64,000 bases of DNA from REEB481 sp964586595 (GTDB taxonomy: Bacteria > Bacteroidota > Bacteroidia > NS11-12g > UBA955), in the NCBI GenBank assembly GCA_964586595.1, contig CAZPHB010000010.1, forward strand, positions 1 through 64,000. Direction: 5' to 3'. The notes beneath the pieces were generated by a model. That model made no database searches, was not told where the DNA came from, and saw only the letters and a program-made list of their open reading frames with translations. Below, piece after piece: positions 1-7,515 of the stretch. Numbering within the stretch: position 1 is the first letter of the stretch; every line of letters begins with the position of its first letter. The position numbers were made by a program, and so were the translations under genes.

Positions 1-62
1 CGCATGGCTTCGGCCCGGTAGTTTTTGTGTGGTCCTTTGGTTTTGTTTTTAACGGTATCCAT
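1..62 (-). CDS. DUF5618-family protein, copy 1 (5' part only)
   Basis: This is the start of a minus-strand gene that runs off the left edge. The visible 20 codons begin with Met-Asp-Thr-Val-Lys and match the first 20 codons of the complete copy at 190-597 except for one Ala-to-Thr change. The codon that would be an upstream ATG in the other copy is ATA here, so the start must be the ATG at 60-62. The family is small, helical and of unknown role; nothing more can be said from the fragment. Confidence 0.75.
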   Translation of the reverse strand, partial: MDTVKNKTKGPHKNYRAEAM

Positions 63-88
63 AAGTATAAAAAGATTGATGGCACTAA
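1..88. repeat. Direct repeat, left copy (DUF5618 duplication)
   Basis: Bases 1-88 match 536-623 at 86 of 88 positions, differing at 56 and 66. The match covers the first 20 codons of the gene and about 26 bases of its leader, then stops abruptly. The repeat probably continues to the left of the window through the rest of the gene. Confidence 0.9.
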
Positions 89-189
89 GTTATTCAATAG
101 GTTGGTGAACATGAGCCTCGGAAGAGAAATTAAGCGATTACACGTGGATGATTCAGACAAAGCAATCTGAATTTTAAGGGAATTGGCCT

Positions 190-597
190 TTAATCAGCTA
201 CTTCTTCTTCCGGCGCAGCCCATTCGATCAATTCAACAGCCAGTTTAAACGCTTCGCTGCTCAGGGAGGCTTTTAATTCGCCATCGTAACCCATAGACAA
301 ATGGCAATAATTGTATGCACTGTTCAAGGCCTTGAGCTTCGAACGGTTCACAGCCCCCACGGCTTGCTGGTATTTAATGATATCCGGCCTTCCCTTCACC
401 GGGAACTTCGCTTTCAACGCCAGTAAAACCCCGTTCCATAAGGCATTGCCGGCCATTTTTACGTATTTCGGGTCGGAATAATAATCGCCTTCCTTTGCGG
501 CTTTGAGCAGGCATTCTCGGGCGTTTTCTACGTAGCGCATGGCTTCGGCCCGGTAGTTTTTGTGTGGTCCTTTGGTTTTGTTTTTAACGGCATCCAT
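190..597 (-). CDS. DUF5618-family protein, copy 2
   Basis: A 135-residue, charged, helix-rich soluble protein with no signal peptide or membrane segment. Its pattern (an N-terminal Lys/Asn-rich stretch, YRAEAMRYVENAREC, then a long helix with NALWNGVLLALK) matches what I know as DUF5618, a small Bacteroidota family of unknown role; its helical-bundle look is reminiscent of HEPN-type proteins, but no R-x4-6-H motif is seen, so no enzymatic role is claimed. The start is the ATG at 595-597, not the ATG two codons upstream, because only this one is conserved in the neighbouring copy. The gene stands alone with a second copy immediately downstream in the same orientation. Confidence 0.7.
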   Translation of the reverse strand: MDAVKNKTKGPHKNYRAEAMRYVENARECLLKAAKEGDYYSDPKYVKMAGNALWNGVLLALKAKFPVKGRPDIIKYQQAVGAVNRSKLKALNSAYNYCHLSMGYDGELKASLSSEAFKLAVELIEWAAPEEEVAD

Positions 598-623
598 AAG
601 CATAAAAAGATTGATGGCACTAA
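536..623. repeat. Direct repeat, right copy (DUF5618 duplication)
   Basis: Second copy of the repeat at 1-88, two mismatches. It spans the 5' end and leader of the complete DUF5618 gene. Confidence 0.9.
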
Positions 624-707
624 ATTAGAAGTTTACAGCTTGAACCTTGTTTTTTGAAGAAAAATAAATGTTTGCAAACGACTGCGCGCCTATCTGACGG
701 TCCTTGT

Positions 708-742
708 TTTGCTTCATTCATGGTGTTGAAGCCCTAAATTTG
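708..742 (+). promoter_or_regulatory. Possible Bacteroidota promoter
   Basis: TAAATTTG at 735-742 fits the -7 consensus TAnnTTTG exactly. A TTTG at 708-711 lies 23 bases upstream, slightly long for the -33 box. It sits just before the exported protein starting at 759. Confidence 0.4.
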
Positions 743-758
743 AAGGACAATTCCAAAT

Positions 759-1490
759 ATGAAAGCAAGCTTCCTGAGAAACCTTTTGCCGTTGGTCGGC
801 CTGTTGGCTGCAAGCACCCTTTGGGCCCAAACAAAAACCATCGAAGAAAACCCCAACTTCGATGTACGCATCACCCTTTCCAAGCTGGAGAGCGATTCCA
901 AAAAGGACAAATACCTCATGGAGGTTTCGCTCGTAAACAAGCGCGATCATGATCTTTTTTATGCCGTTGCAAAGGGTACCGCAGAGCAAAATGTGAATAC
1001 CGCCATGGGCTCATTGAAGGTGCATAATGCCACCGGACTTATCAAGTCAACTGCCGTGAGCGGATCACCTACCCGCTGGGAAACCACCAACAACGAAATG
1101 TTGGTGCAGCTGGCAAAGAATGCAAACATCAAAACCCAGTTCAAGTTTTCTGTACCTAAAGGAAACCAGCCTGTGGTTACATATACCGCTGTGAACACTC
1201 CAAAAAAGTTGGATGAATTCAGTTTGCGACTGAATGCCGCCCTGGTGAATGGAACCTGGAACAGCAGCTGCCTCACTTCGCCCATCACACTGTCATACGT
1301 TGATACCGGAGCCGTGCACTACATCCTGCAATCCATCAACGGACGTTACATCATGTGGCTGAAACAAACAGAAAACACCTTCACCCGCGCAGAATCTTTT
1401 GGTACTACCCTGAGCTTCAACCGCTCCAACGGACAATTCTTCTATACCAATACCGACGGGATTTTTTGCGTTTGGCGTAAAGAAGACTAA
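759..1490 (+). CDS. Exported protein of unknown function
   Basis: A 243-residue protein with a clear signal peptide (MKASFLRNLLPLVGLLAAS, cleavage after the Ala-Gln at about residue 24). The mature part is beta-rich: a first half with alternating hydrophobic strands (FDVRITLSKLE; KYLMEVSLVNKRDHDLFY) that looks like an immunoglobulin-type or C2-like sandwich, and a second half rich in Tyr/Phe/Thr strands. There is no lipobox, catalytic motif or T9SS tail. It is monocistronic: an upstream promoter-like box is seen and the next gene starts more than 100 bases later. I do not recognise the family; periplasmic location is inferred from the signal peptide only. Confidence 0.75.
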   Translation: MKASFLRNLLPLVGLLAASTLWAQTKTIEENPNFDVRITLSKLESDSKKDKYLMEVSLVNKRDHDLFYAVAKGTAEQNVNTAMGSLKVHNATGLIKSTAVSGSPTRWETTNNEMLVQLAKNANIKTQFKFSVPKGNQPVVTYTAVNTPKKLDEFSLRLNAALVNGTWNSSCLTSPITLSYVDTGAVHYILQSINGRYIMWLKQTENTFTRAESFGTTLSFNRSNGQFFYTNTDGIFCVWRKED

Positions 1491-1605
1491 CATCCATCAA
1501 GGGCTGAACAACCTTTTGGCCCTCGGCAACGATTCATCGGTAAAAACGCTTTTTATGTAACTTCTTCGCAGCTTGGCTGTTTGTAAGATTGTATCCTTGC
1601 ATTTT

Positions 1606-4086
1606 GTGAAGCATCTGCCGATTATCTGTGTGCTGTTCCTGGCAACCGCCCACCTGAGCTACGCTCAGGATGTTTCTGTGGCCTGTACGGTTCGGGATAC
1701 TTCCATGATTCCGCTGAATGACGTAGTGGTGTTTATCAAAGATGGAAGGCTGTTGGGACGCACCGACGGTAAAGGTTTTTTCAGCACCAAACTCCAGCCG
1801 GGCACCTATGAACTGGTATTCAGCAACCAGCAATACGAACGTGCCGTTGTGCCGGTAACCTTACGCTCAGACGAACAGGCTGATACCTTCGTGGTGTTGC
1901 TCACACCCAAAATCGTCACCTACGACGAAGTGGTGATCACCACACGCCGCAAAGACCCGGCACCTGAAGTGATGCGGCAGGCCATCAGGAACCGCGACCG
2001 CTGGGCTTCGCAGGTTCAGAGCCTGCAAAGTGAATTGTACATCCGCGCGGTGGAACAGGTTGAAACGCCTCCTGCAAAGAAGCGCAGTGGCTTTGTGGCG
2101 CAGGAAGAAGAACATGCCGACAGCCTTGCCTCCGCAGAAATTGAGCGCGACAGCAATCGGGTTTCATTCAACATGGCCGAAGTGGTGCTGACCAGGCATT
2201 TCCGGCAGCCCGGAAAGGTGAAGGAAGTGCGCAACGGAGTTTCCAAACGCGGCGATCCCTCGGGCCTGTTCTATCTTTCCACTACCGAAGCTGATTTCAG
2301 CCTCAACCGCAACCTTATCTACATCCCATCCCTCAGCGATCAGCCAATGCTGTCGCCGCTCAGCAGTACCGCCATGCTCGGCTATAAATTCAAGCTGCTG
2401 AAAATCCTTTACGACAGCAATGGCACCAAGGTGTATCGCATCAGCGTGAAACCCCGGCAAACCACCAATGCACTCTTCAGCGGGGTTGTGGAAGTGGTGG
2501 ACAGCCTCTTCTACCTGCGCGCCGTATCACTGGATTTCCCGCCTCACGTGCTGAACGAATACGACAAATTCAGCTGTGCTCAGAAATTCAGTTTTCAGGA
2601 CTCCTTCCTGCTTCCGGAAAGACTGGATCTGAATTATACCGCCAAGGCGGGAAAGGCACGCTATTCGGGCAATACGATGGTGCGGTACCGCGGCCATGAG
2701 GTCAACAAAAGCTATCCGCCGCGTTTCTTCGACAACGAGTTAAGCAGCGCCAGCAAAGAGGCCTACGAAAGAGACAGCAGCTATTGGGCAGGCAACAGGA
2801 TGGAACCACTGAACGAACAGGAAATGCGTTTCGTAAACCGCGATGATTCCATCCGCAGGGTGCGGGAAAGCAAAGCCTATAAAGACAGTATCACGCGAGA
2901 CATCAACAAGGTGACGCTGTCGAAGTTGTTTTTGTTCGGACAAGAGTACGTGAACCCCGACAAAGGCTGGGACCTCGGTTTCATTCCGCTTCTGTTCATC
3001 TACAACCCGGCCATGATTGGCGGCGGAAGGGTGAATCTTCGGATAGGCGCTTCCAAAGAACTGAAAAACAAACAGCGCTTCTCGCTGAGTCCGAACCTGA
3101 ATATGGGCGTCAACAACAAAGATTTGAAAGGAGATATTTCCGGAAGTTGGCTCTACAACCCCTTTACACGCGGAACCATCAGTGTGTCCATGGGCAGAAA
3201 TTTCGGATTTATCAATCCATTTGATGCCTACATCAACCTGTTCCGCAGATCTAATTTCTACGAACATAATTACCTGAACCTCACACACAGAGGTGAGCTG
3301 CTGAACGGCCTGTATCTGGGCGTGGCTGCCGAGTTCAGCGACCGTCGCGACATTTCCGGTTACCGCTTCGATGCCATTGGCGATTCGCTGTTCCCGGACA
3401 ACCGGCCGGTGCGCTTTGATCCCTACACTGCGGCCTACACAAGATTTACGCTGTGGTACACGCCTTTTCAGAAGTATATGCGCGAGCCTTACCAAAAAGT
3501 AATTCTGGGTTCCAACTGGCCCACATTTGTGGCGCAGTACCGCAAAGGCTGGAAAGGAGTAGCGGGTTCACAGGCTGACTTTGATTACCTGGAGTTTCGG
3601 ATGGAGCATGAATTTCCGCTGGGATTGGTGGGCCGCAGCGAGTTCAGAATGACCACAGGCAGGTTTTACAATTCCCGAAATGTGCAGCTCATCGATTACA
3701 AATACCAGCGCCGGGGCGATCCATTCCTGCTCACAGCGCCGCTGTACACCTTTCAGATGCTCGACAGCACTTATCCCACGTTCAACAGATATTTCGACGG
3801 GCATTACATCCATCGGTTCAACGGCAGCATCGTGAATAAAATCCCATTCATGAAGTTCCTGGAGTTGCGCGAAGTGGCAGGCGGTTCTTTCCTGTTTTCT
3901 TCGGAAAGAAATATGCGTCACATCGAAGCATTCGCCGGTATTGAGCGCGTATTTCGCCTTTGGCGGGAACGGATTAAAATAGGTTTTTATTACTCGGCAG
4001 CCACTTCCAATCAATGGAACGGATTGCGCAGTACCTGGAAGTTCGGCTTCAGCACCTACGACCGCTTCACGAACCAGTGGAACTGA
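1606..4086 (+). CDS. DUF5686 / carboxypeptidase-regulatory-like outer membrane protein
   Basis: An 826-residue envelope protein. After a signal peptide (KHLPIICVLFLATAHLSYAQ) comes a carboxypeptidase-regulatory-like (CNA-B type) beta domain at about residues 21-110 (DTSMIPLNDVVVFIKDGR, then a GTYELVFSNQQYE strand), followed by a long DUF5686 region, rich in aromatic strands and typical of an outer-membrane barrel. The reading frame is open back to a TTG at 1573, but the GTG at 1606 puts the signal peptide at the N-terminus and is preferred. Such proteins resemble the N-terminal and barrel parts of TonB-dependent transporters but lack a plug domain. Length is normal for the family. Substrate unknown. 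Confidence 0.8.
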   Translation: MKHLPIICVLFLATAHLSYAQDVSVACTVRDTSMIPLNDVVVFIKDGRLLGRTDGKGFFSTKLQPGTYELVFSNQQYERAVVPVTLRSDEQADTFVVLLTPKIVTYDEVVITTRRKDPAPEVMRQAIRNRDRWASQVQSLQSELYIRAVEQVETPPAKKRSGFVAQEEEHADSLASAEIERDSNRVSFNMAEVVLTRHFRQPGKVKEVRNGVSKRGDPSGLFYLSTTEADFSLNRNLIYIPSLSDQPMLSPLSSTAMLGYKFKLLKILYDSNGTKVYRISVKPRQTTNALFSGVVEVVDSLFYLRAVSLDFPPHVLNEYDKFSCAQKFSFQDSFLLPERLDLNYTAKAGKARYSGNTMVRYRGHEVNKSYPPRFFDNELSSASKEAYERDSSYWAGNRMEPLNEQEMRFVNRDDSIRRVRESKAYKDSITRDINKVTLSKLFLFGQEYVNPDKGWDLGFIPLLFIYNPAMIGGGRVNLRIGASKELKNKQRFSLSPNLNMGVNNKDLKGDISGSWLYNPFTRGTISVSMGRNFGFINPFDAYINLFRRSNFYEHNYLNLTHRGELLNGLYLGVAAEFSDRRDISGYRFDAIGDSLFPDNRPVRFDPYTAAYTRFTLWYTPFQKYMREPYQKVILGSNWPTFVAQYRKGWKGVAGSQADFDYLEFRMEHEFPLGLVGRSEFRMTTGRFYNSRNVQLIDYKYQRRGDPFLLTAPLYTFQMLDSTYPTFNRYFDGHYIHRFNGSIVNKIPFMKFLELREVAGGSFLFSSERNMRHIEAFAGIERVFRLWRERIKIGFYYSAATSNQWNGLRSTWKFGFSTYDRFTNQWN

Positions 4087-4099
4087 TGGGCCCTGAGAA

Positions 4100-4684
4100 T
4101 TACTTGCGGATGGCCGCCAGCAACTCTTCGCTCATGGGCGTAACCTTCGAAGGGAAGTAAGCCTCAAGTTTGCCCTCCTCATCTACGAGAAACTTATTAA
4201 AGTTCCAGCCCACACTTGCATCCATGGCGCCGTTCAGGCTTTTCTGGGTCAGCCATTGATAAACAGGATGCTGTCCGTCACCGCGCACCTTGATTTTTTC
4301 ACTTATTGGAAAGGTAACACCGTAATTCTTCTTGCAAAAAGCACCGATTTCCTCGGCGTTGCCAGACTCTTGCATGCCGAACTGATTGCAAGGACAACCT
4401 ATAATCACCAGGCTGTCTTTCATCTGCTGATACAAAGCTTCCAAACCTTCGTACTGAGGCGTGTATCCACAGGCGCTTGCCGTATTCACAATCAGTACTT
4501 TTTTGCCTTTGAACGAAGAAAACAGAATCGTGTCTTTTCCGTCCAGCGACACCATCTTCAGGTCGTAAAAACTCGCGGAAGGTTCTGCACCGTTGGCTGT
4601 TACACTTTTACTCTGGCCGCTCATGCAACCTTTAATCATCAACAGCACCGCACCGGATGCCAGGAAATACCAAACTCTTTTCAT
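4100..4684 (-). CDS. Glutathione peroxidase-type thiol peroxidase, lipoprotein
   Basis: A 194-residue GPx-family peroxidase that reduces hydroperoxides, in bacteria normally with thioredoxin as donor. The peroxidatic residue is Cys72 (NTASACGYT), not selenocysteine; the conserved Gln lies in the motif around GCPCNQFGMQE and the Trp-Asn pair in WNFNKF. The N-terminus has a hydrophobic segment ending in MIKGC, which fits a lipobox with Cys20, so the enzyme is probably anchored in the envelope facing the periplasm. The ATG at 4682-4684 is preferred over a TTG four codons upstream. It is convergent with the DUF5686 gene and divergent from the Omp28-like gene. Confidence 0.9.
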   Translation of the reverse strand: MKRVWYFLASGAVLLMIKGCMSGQSKSVTANGAEPSASFYDLKMVSLDGKDTILFSSFKGKKVLIVNTASACGYTPQYEGLEALYQQMKDSLVIIGCPCNQFGMQESGNAEEIGAFCKKNYGVTFPISEKIKVRGDGQHPVYQWLTQKSLNGAMDASVGWNFNKFLVDEEGKLEAYFPSKVTPMSEELLAAIRK

Positions 4685-4758
4685 GCCCTTAATCAACCCC
4701 TTGAGGTGTTATTTTGTTCATGCCATGTGCGTACAAATAACTAATTTCGGGCTTTGGT

Positions 4759-5634
4759 ATGAACTTCAATTCCTGGAAGCTTCCTGTGCTCGCAGCCCTG
4801 GCGCTGAGTGCTTGTATTGACGAGGAACCGCCCTTCGTCATCCGAAAAATCGAAAAGCCGCTGAGCGATACCGCCTACCTGGTTTCATCCATACCGGCAG
4901 CTCAGGACAAACATATCATGCTGCTCGACATCACCGGCGTGCGTTGCAACAATTGTCCGGAAGCAGCGCTTAAAGCCAAACAGATTTACGATTCCCGTTC
5001 CGGGAAAGTGCAATTGTTGGCAGTGTACTACACCATTCCAGGAGCTTTGATATCTATGCCCTGGAAAGGCGAGGATACGCTGAATAACACCGCTGCAAAC
5101 GAGCTGATTGACGCCACGGGCGTTGCCGTTAATTCCATGCCCAACGGCATGGTAGATCAGGCGCTGTTTGGAACTTCACGACTGCTGAGCATTAATGAAT
5201 GGGATGCCCGTGTGAATGAACGTTTGACGGCAACCACACCGGTAAACCTCGATGTGAGCAGCGCGTTTGATGCATCTAAAGGCGAGGCGGTAGTTACGGT
5301 AAAGGTGATTTATACCACAGACAGAAGTACCGAGACCCATCGCTTAACCATCGGACTTTCAGAAGATGGAATTCTGGGCAAGCAAAGCGACAAAGACACC
5401 ACCGGAGGTATCCGCTACGGCTATACACACAATCATGTGTTGCGCAGCACGCTCACCGCTGCTTCCGGCGATATTTTACAAGCTTCACTGCAGGCAGGAA
5501 GGGTGTTTGAAAAGCAATTTCGTGTAAAACTGAAGCCACACTGGAAGCCCGAAGAGATGCACGTGTTCGCTTTTGTACAGAATGACGCGGATAAAACCAT
5601 CCTGAACTGCCGCGATGCCAAGTTGAAACCCTGA
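4759..5634 (+). CDS. Omp28-related outer membrane lipoprotein
   Basis: A 291-residue lipoprotein: signal with lipobox LALSAC (Cys at about residue 19), then a thioredoxin-like domain with the motif TGVRCNNCPEAA (a CxxC) typical of the Omp28 family first described in Porphyromonas gingivalis. The C-terminal half is a beta-rich domain. It probably sits on the outer membrane; the CxxC suggests a redox or metal-linked role but this is inference. The stop is 2 bases before the ATG of xerD, so the two genes are likely co-transcribed, although they have no obvious functional link. Confidence 0.82.
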   Translation: MNFNSWKLPVLAALALSACIDEEPPFVIRKIEKPLSDTAYLVSSIPAAQDKHIMLLDITGVRCNNCPEAALKAKQIYDSRSGKVQLLAVYYTIPGALISMPWKGEDTLNNTAANELIDATGVAVNSMPNGMVDQALFGTSRLLSINEWDARVNERLTATTPVNLDVSSAFDASKGEAVVTVKVIYTTDRSTETHRLTIGLSEDGILGKQSDKDTTGGIRYGYTHNHVLRSTLTAASGDILQASLQAGRVFEKQFRVKLKPHWKPEEMHVFAFVQNDADKTILNCRDAKLKP

Positions 5635-5636
5635 AA

Positions 5637-6545
5637 ATGACGCAAACCTGGGAACAAATCCTTGCCGGATTCCAGGCTTATCTTTCCTTAGAGCGTTCTC
5701 TGGCGCTGCATACCCGTGTTTCATATCGTGCCGACGTTGCCAAGCTTAAACAATGGCGGCCTCAATCAGATCCGTGCACGTTTCAGCAGGAAGACCTGAC
5801 CGCGTTCATGGTTTGGATTGGGGAGCTTGGATTTACGCCCGTCTCACAGGCCAGAATTCTGTCCGGCGTGAAGGCGTTCTACCGCTACCTGTTGCTCAAC
5901 CGACAAATTACGCTGAATCCTGCGGCCCATTTACGCACCCCGAAAACCGGTCGCAAACTTCCTGTATTTCTCAGTCCTGAGGAAGTGGAGCTGATGATAC
6001 ATTCTGTGGACCGCAGCAAGCCTTTCGGCGAGCGTGATGCGGCTATTTTGGAAGTGCTGTTTTCCTGTGGCTTGCGGGTTTCTGAATTGACCGGTTTAAA
6101 AATGCAGGATGTTTTTGCGGAAGAAACACTGCTTCGGGTGACAGGCAAGGGGAACAAGCAGCGACTGGTTCCCATTGGCGGCATCGCGCTGAAACAGCTT
6201 GGTGCTTATTTTCTGGCCGTACGCAATCATCAGGAAATACATCCTGCGCACAAAGATTTTGTGTTTTTAAATCGCTTCGGAAAGCAATTGTCCAGGGTTT
6301 CGGTATTCACCATGATTCGGGATCTGGCAAACCTCTGCGGTATTCAAAAGAGCATCAGTCCGCATACCTTCAGACATTCTTTTGCCACTGCGCTGGTAGA
6401 AGCAGGTGCCGATTTGCGCGCCGTGCAGGAAATGCTGGGCCATGAGAGCATCACCACCACGGAAATATACACCCATCTGGAAACAGATTACCTGAAAAGC
6501 ACCATCATGCAGTTTCACCCGGCTTCGAAACGAACGCGTGCCTGA
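5637..6545 (+). CDS. xerD: Tyrosine recombinase XerD (chromosome dimer resolution)
   Basis: A 302-residue integrase-family recombinase of the size of XerC/XerD. The N-terminal SAM-like core-binding domain is about residues 5-95; the catalytic domain follows with Arg147 (CGLRVSEL), Lys171 (VTGKGNKQR), His243-x-x-Arg246 (SPHTFRHSF), His269 (MLGHES) and Tyr278 (TTEIYTH). All catalytic residues are present. With its XerC partner it would resolve chromosome dimers at dif with FtsK. The XerD assignment over XerC rests on overall resemblance and is less sure than the family. The 3' end overlaps the convergent NMT1-like gene by 41 bases. No att site or integron cassette is seen nearby. Confidence 0.88.
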   Translation: MTQTWEQILAGFQAYLSLERSLALHTRVSYRADVAKLKQWRPQSDPCTFQQEDLTAFMVWIGELGFTPVSQARILSGVKAFYRYLLLNRQITLNPAAHLRTPKTGRKLPVFLSPEEVELMIHSVDRSKPFGERDAAILEVLFSCGLRVSELTGLKMQDVFAEETLLRVTGKGNKQRLVPIGGIALKQLGAYFLAVRNHQEIHPAHKDFVFLNRFGKQLSRVSVFTMIRDLANLCGIQKSISPHTFRHSFATALVEAGADLRAVQEMLGHESITTTEIYTHLETDYLKSTIMQFHPASKRTRA

Positions 6546-7482
6546 AGGTTGGCAGGTATTCGTTGCTGTACCATTGCTGAATGCGGTGGGAAACCTGAAT
6601 GGGTTCGTCTGTTTCCAGGCACAGCACCACTGATTCCTGGTCCAGCCAATTTCCAAATTGCCGCCATACTTCATCACTCATTGTGCCCCAATGTCCTTGT
6701 GCGTCGAACAAGGTAGGGCAGAGCAGTTCCACGGAACGCAGCAGCACATCCAGATTGTTGAATCCTTCATGGCTGAAGCTTTGATGCAACAGCACCGCTG
6801 AAGCTTCCGGATGCCTGCCTAAGTCCTGATAAGCACGGCAAGTAATATCCATGAACAGTTTAAAATCGGCTTCATATTCATCCAACAGACAGCGATGTGC
6901 CACAAACAGGTGCATGTATCCGGCCATTACGCCATAGTCTTCGGGTTTGAACAAATTCAAACTGATACCAGCTTTTTCCGCCAGTGGAATTCGTTTTGGG
7001 ATGCTGATCCAGGTCGCGTCAATATCGCCATTCAAAAGGTGGGCCCACAGCGATTCTCTCGGGGGTGTGAGGATGCGAAACATGCCAAAGCCTCCGCTGT
7101 TGCGCACCATTTTACGGAGAATGCCGGCTTCAAACCTCGCCAGATGCGCTCCGTAGCGTTTGCCATCCAATTGAGCGGGTTTGGTAATCCCTGATCTTTT
7201 TAAAGTGGCCAATGCCGTATGGTGTTCCTGTTGGATGGTTCCAATGGCTACCACGTCCATTTCCTGGCGCAGGGTTCTATAGCTCACGATGGCTTCTGCC
7301 GGAGCAATCGCCACATGCACCTGGCCACTTACCAACAACTTCATCTGAGAAGCAAAAGACTCCGGTTCAATAAGTTGAAGGTCCACGCCTGCTTCCCGAT
7401 ACCAACCGCGCGCCATAGCCAAGTACATGCCCGCATGGAGCACACTCGGCATTCCTTCAAGCGCAACCCGGATGGTTTTCAT
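6505..7482 (-). CDS. NMT1/THI5-like substrate-binding protein, no signal peptide
   Basis: A 325-residue periplasmic-binding-protein-like fold of the NMT1/THI5 type: MKTIRVALEGMPSVLHAGMY, then an EPESFASQMKLLVSGQVHVA segment, and the AGILRKMVRNSGG lobe. Family members bind thiamine pyrimidine precursors, taurine, nitrate or related small molecules for ABC importers, or (THI5) make the HMP moiety. Here no signal peptide or lipobox exists and no ABC permease or ATPase lies nearby, so a cytosolic role is likely. The CCCFC iron-binding motif of yeast THI5 is not seen, so HMP synthase activity is not supported. The ATG at 7480-7482 is used; a TTG five codons upstream is less likely. It is 33 bases downstream of the M1 peptidase gene. 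Confidence 0.75.
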   Translation of the reverse strand: MKTIRVALEGMPSVLHAGMYLAMARGWYREAGVDLQLIEPESFASQMKLLVSGQVHVAIAPAEAIVSYRTLRQEMDVVAIGTIQQEHHTALATLKRSGITKPAQLDGKRYGAHLARFEAGILRKMVRNSGGFGMFRILTPPRESLWAHLLNGDIDATWISIPKRIPLAEKAGISLNLFKPEDYGVMAGYMHLFVAHRCLLDEYEADFKLFMDITCRAYQDLGRHPEASAVLLHQSFSHEGFNNLDVLLRSVELLCPTLFDAQGHWGTMSDEVWRQFGNWLDQESVVLCLETDEPIQVSHRIQQWYSNEYLPTFRHAFVSKPGETA

Positions 7483-7515
7483 TCCACATAGGAACAAGCC
7501 ATCGGCTTTTTGGTT

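Noticed and set aside
4100..4684. Selenocysteine glutathione peroxidase
   Set aside because: The catalytic position is an ordinary Cys codon and there is no in-frame TGA or hairpin after it.
5637..6545. Integrase of a genomic island
   Set aside because: Length and motifs fit core XerC/XerD, it is packed with a core lipoprotein gene, and no att repeats or cargo genes are seen.
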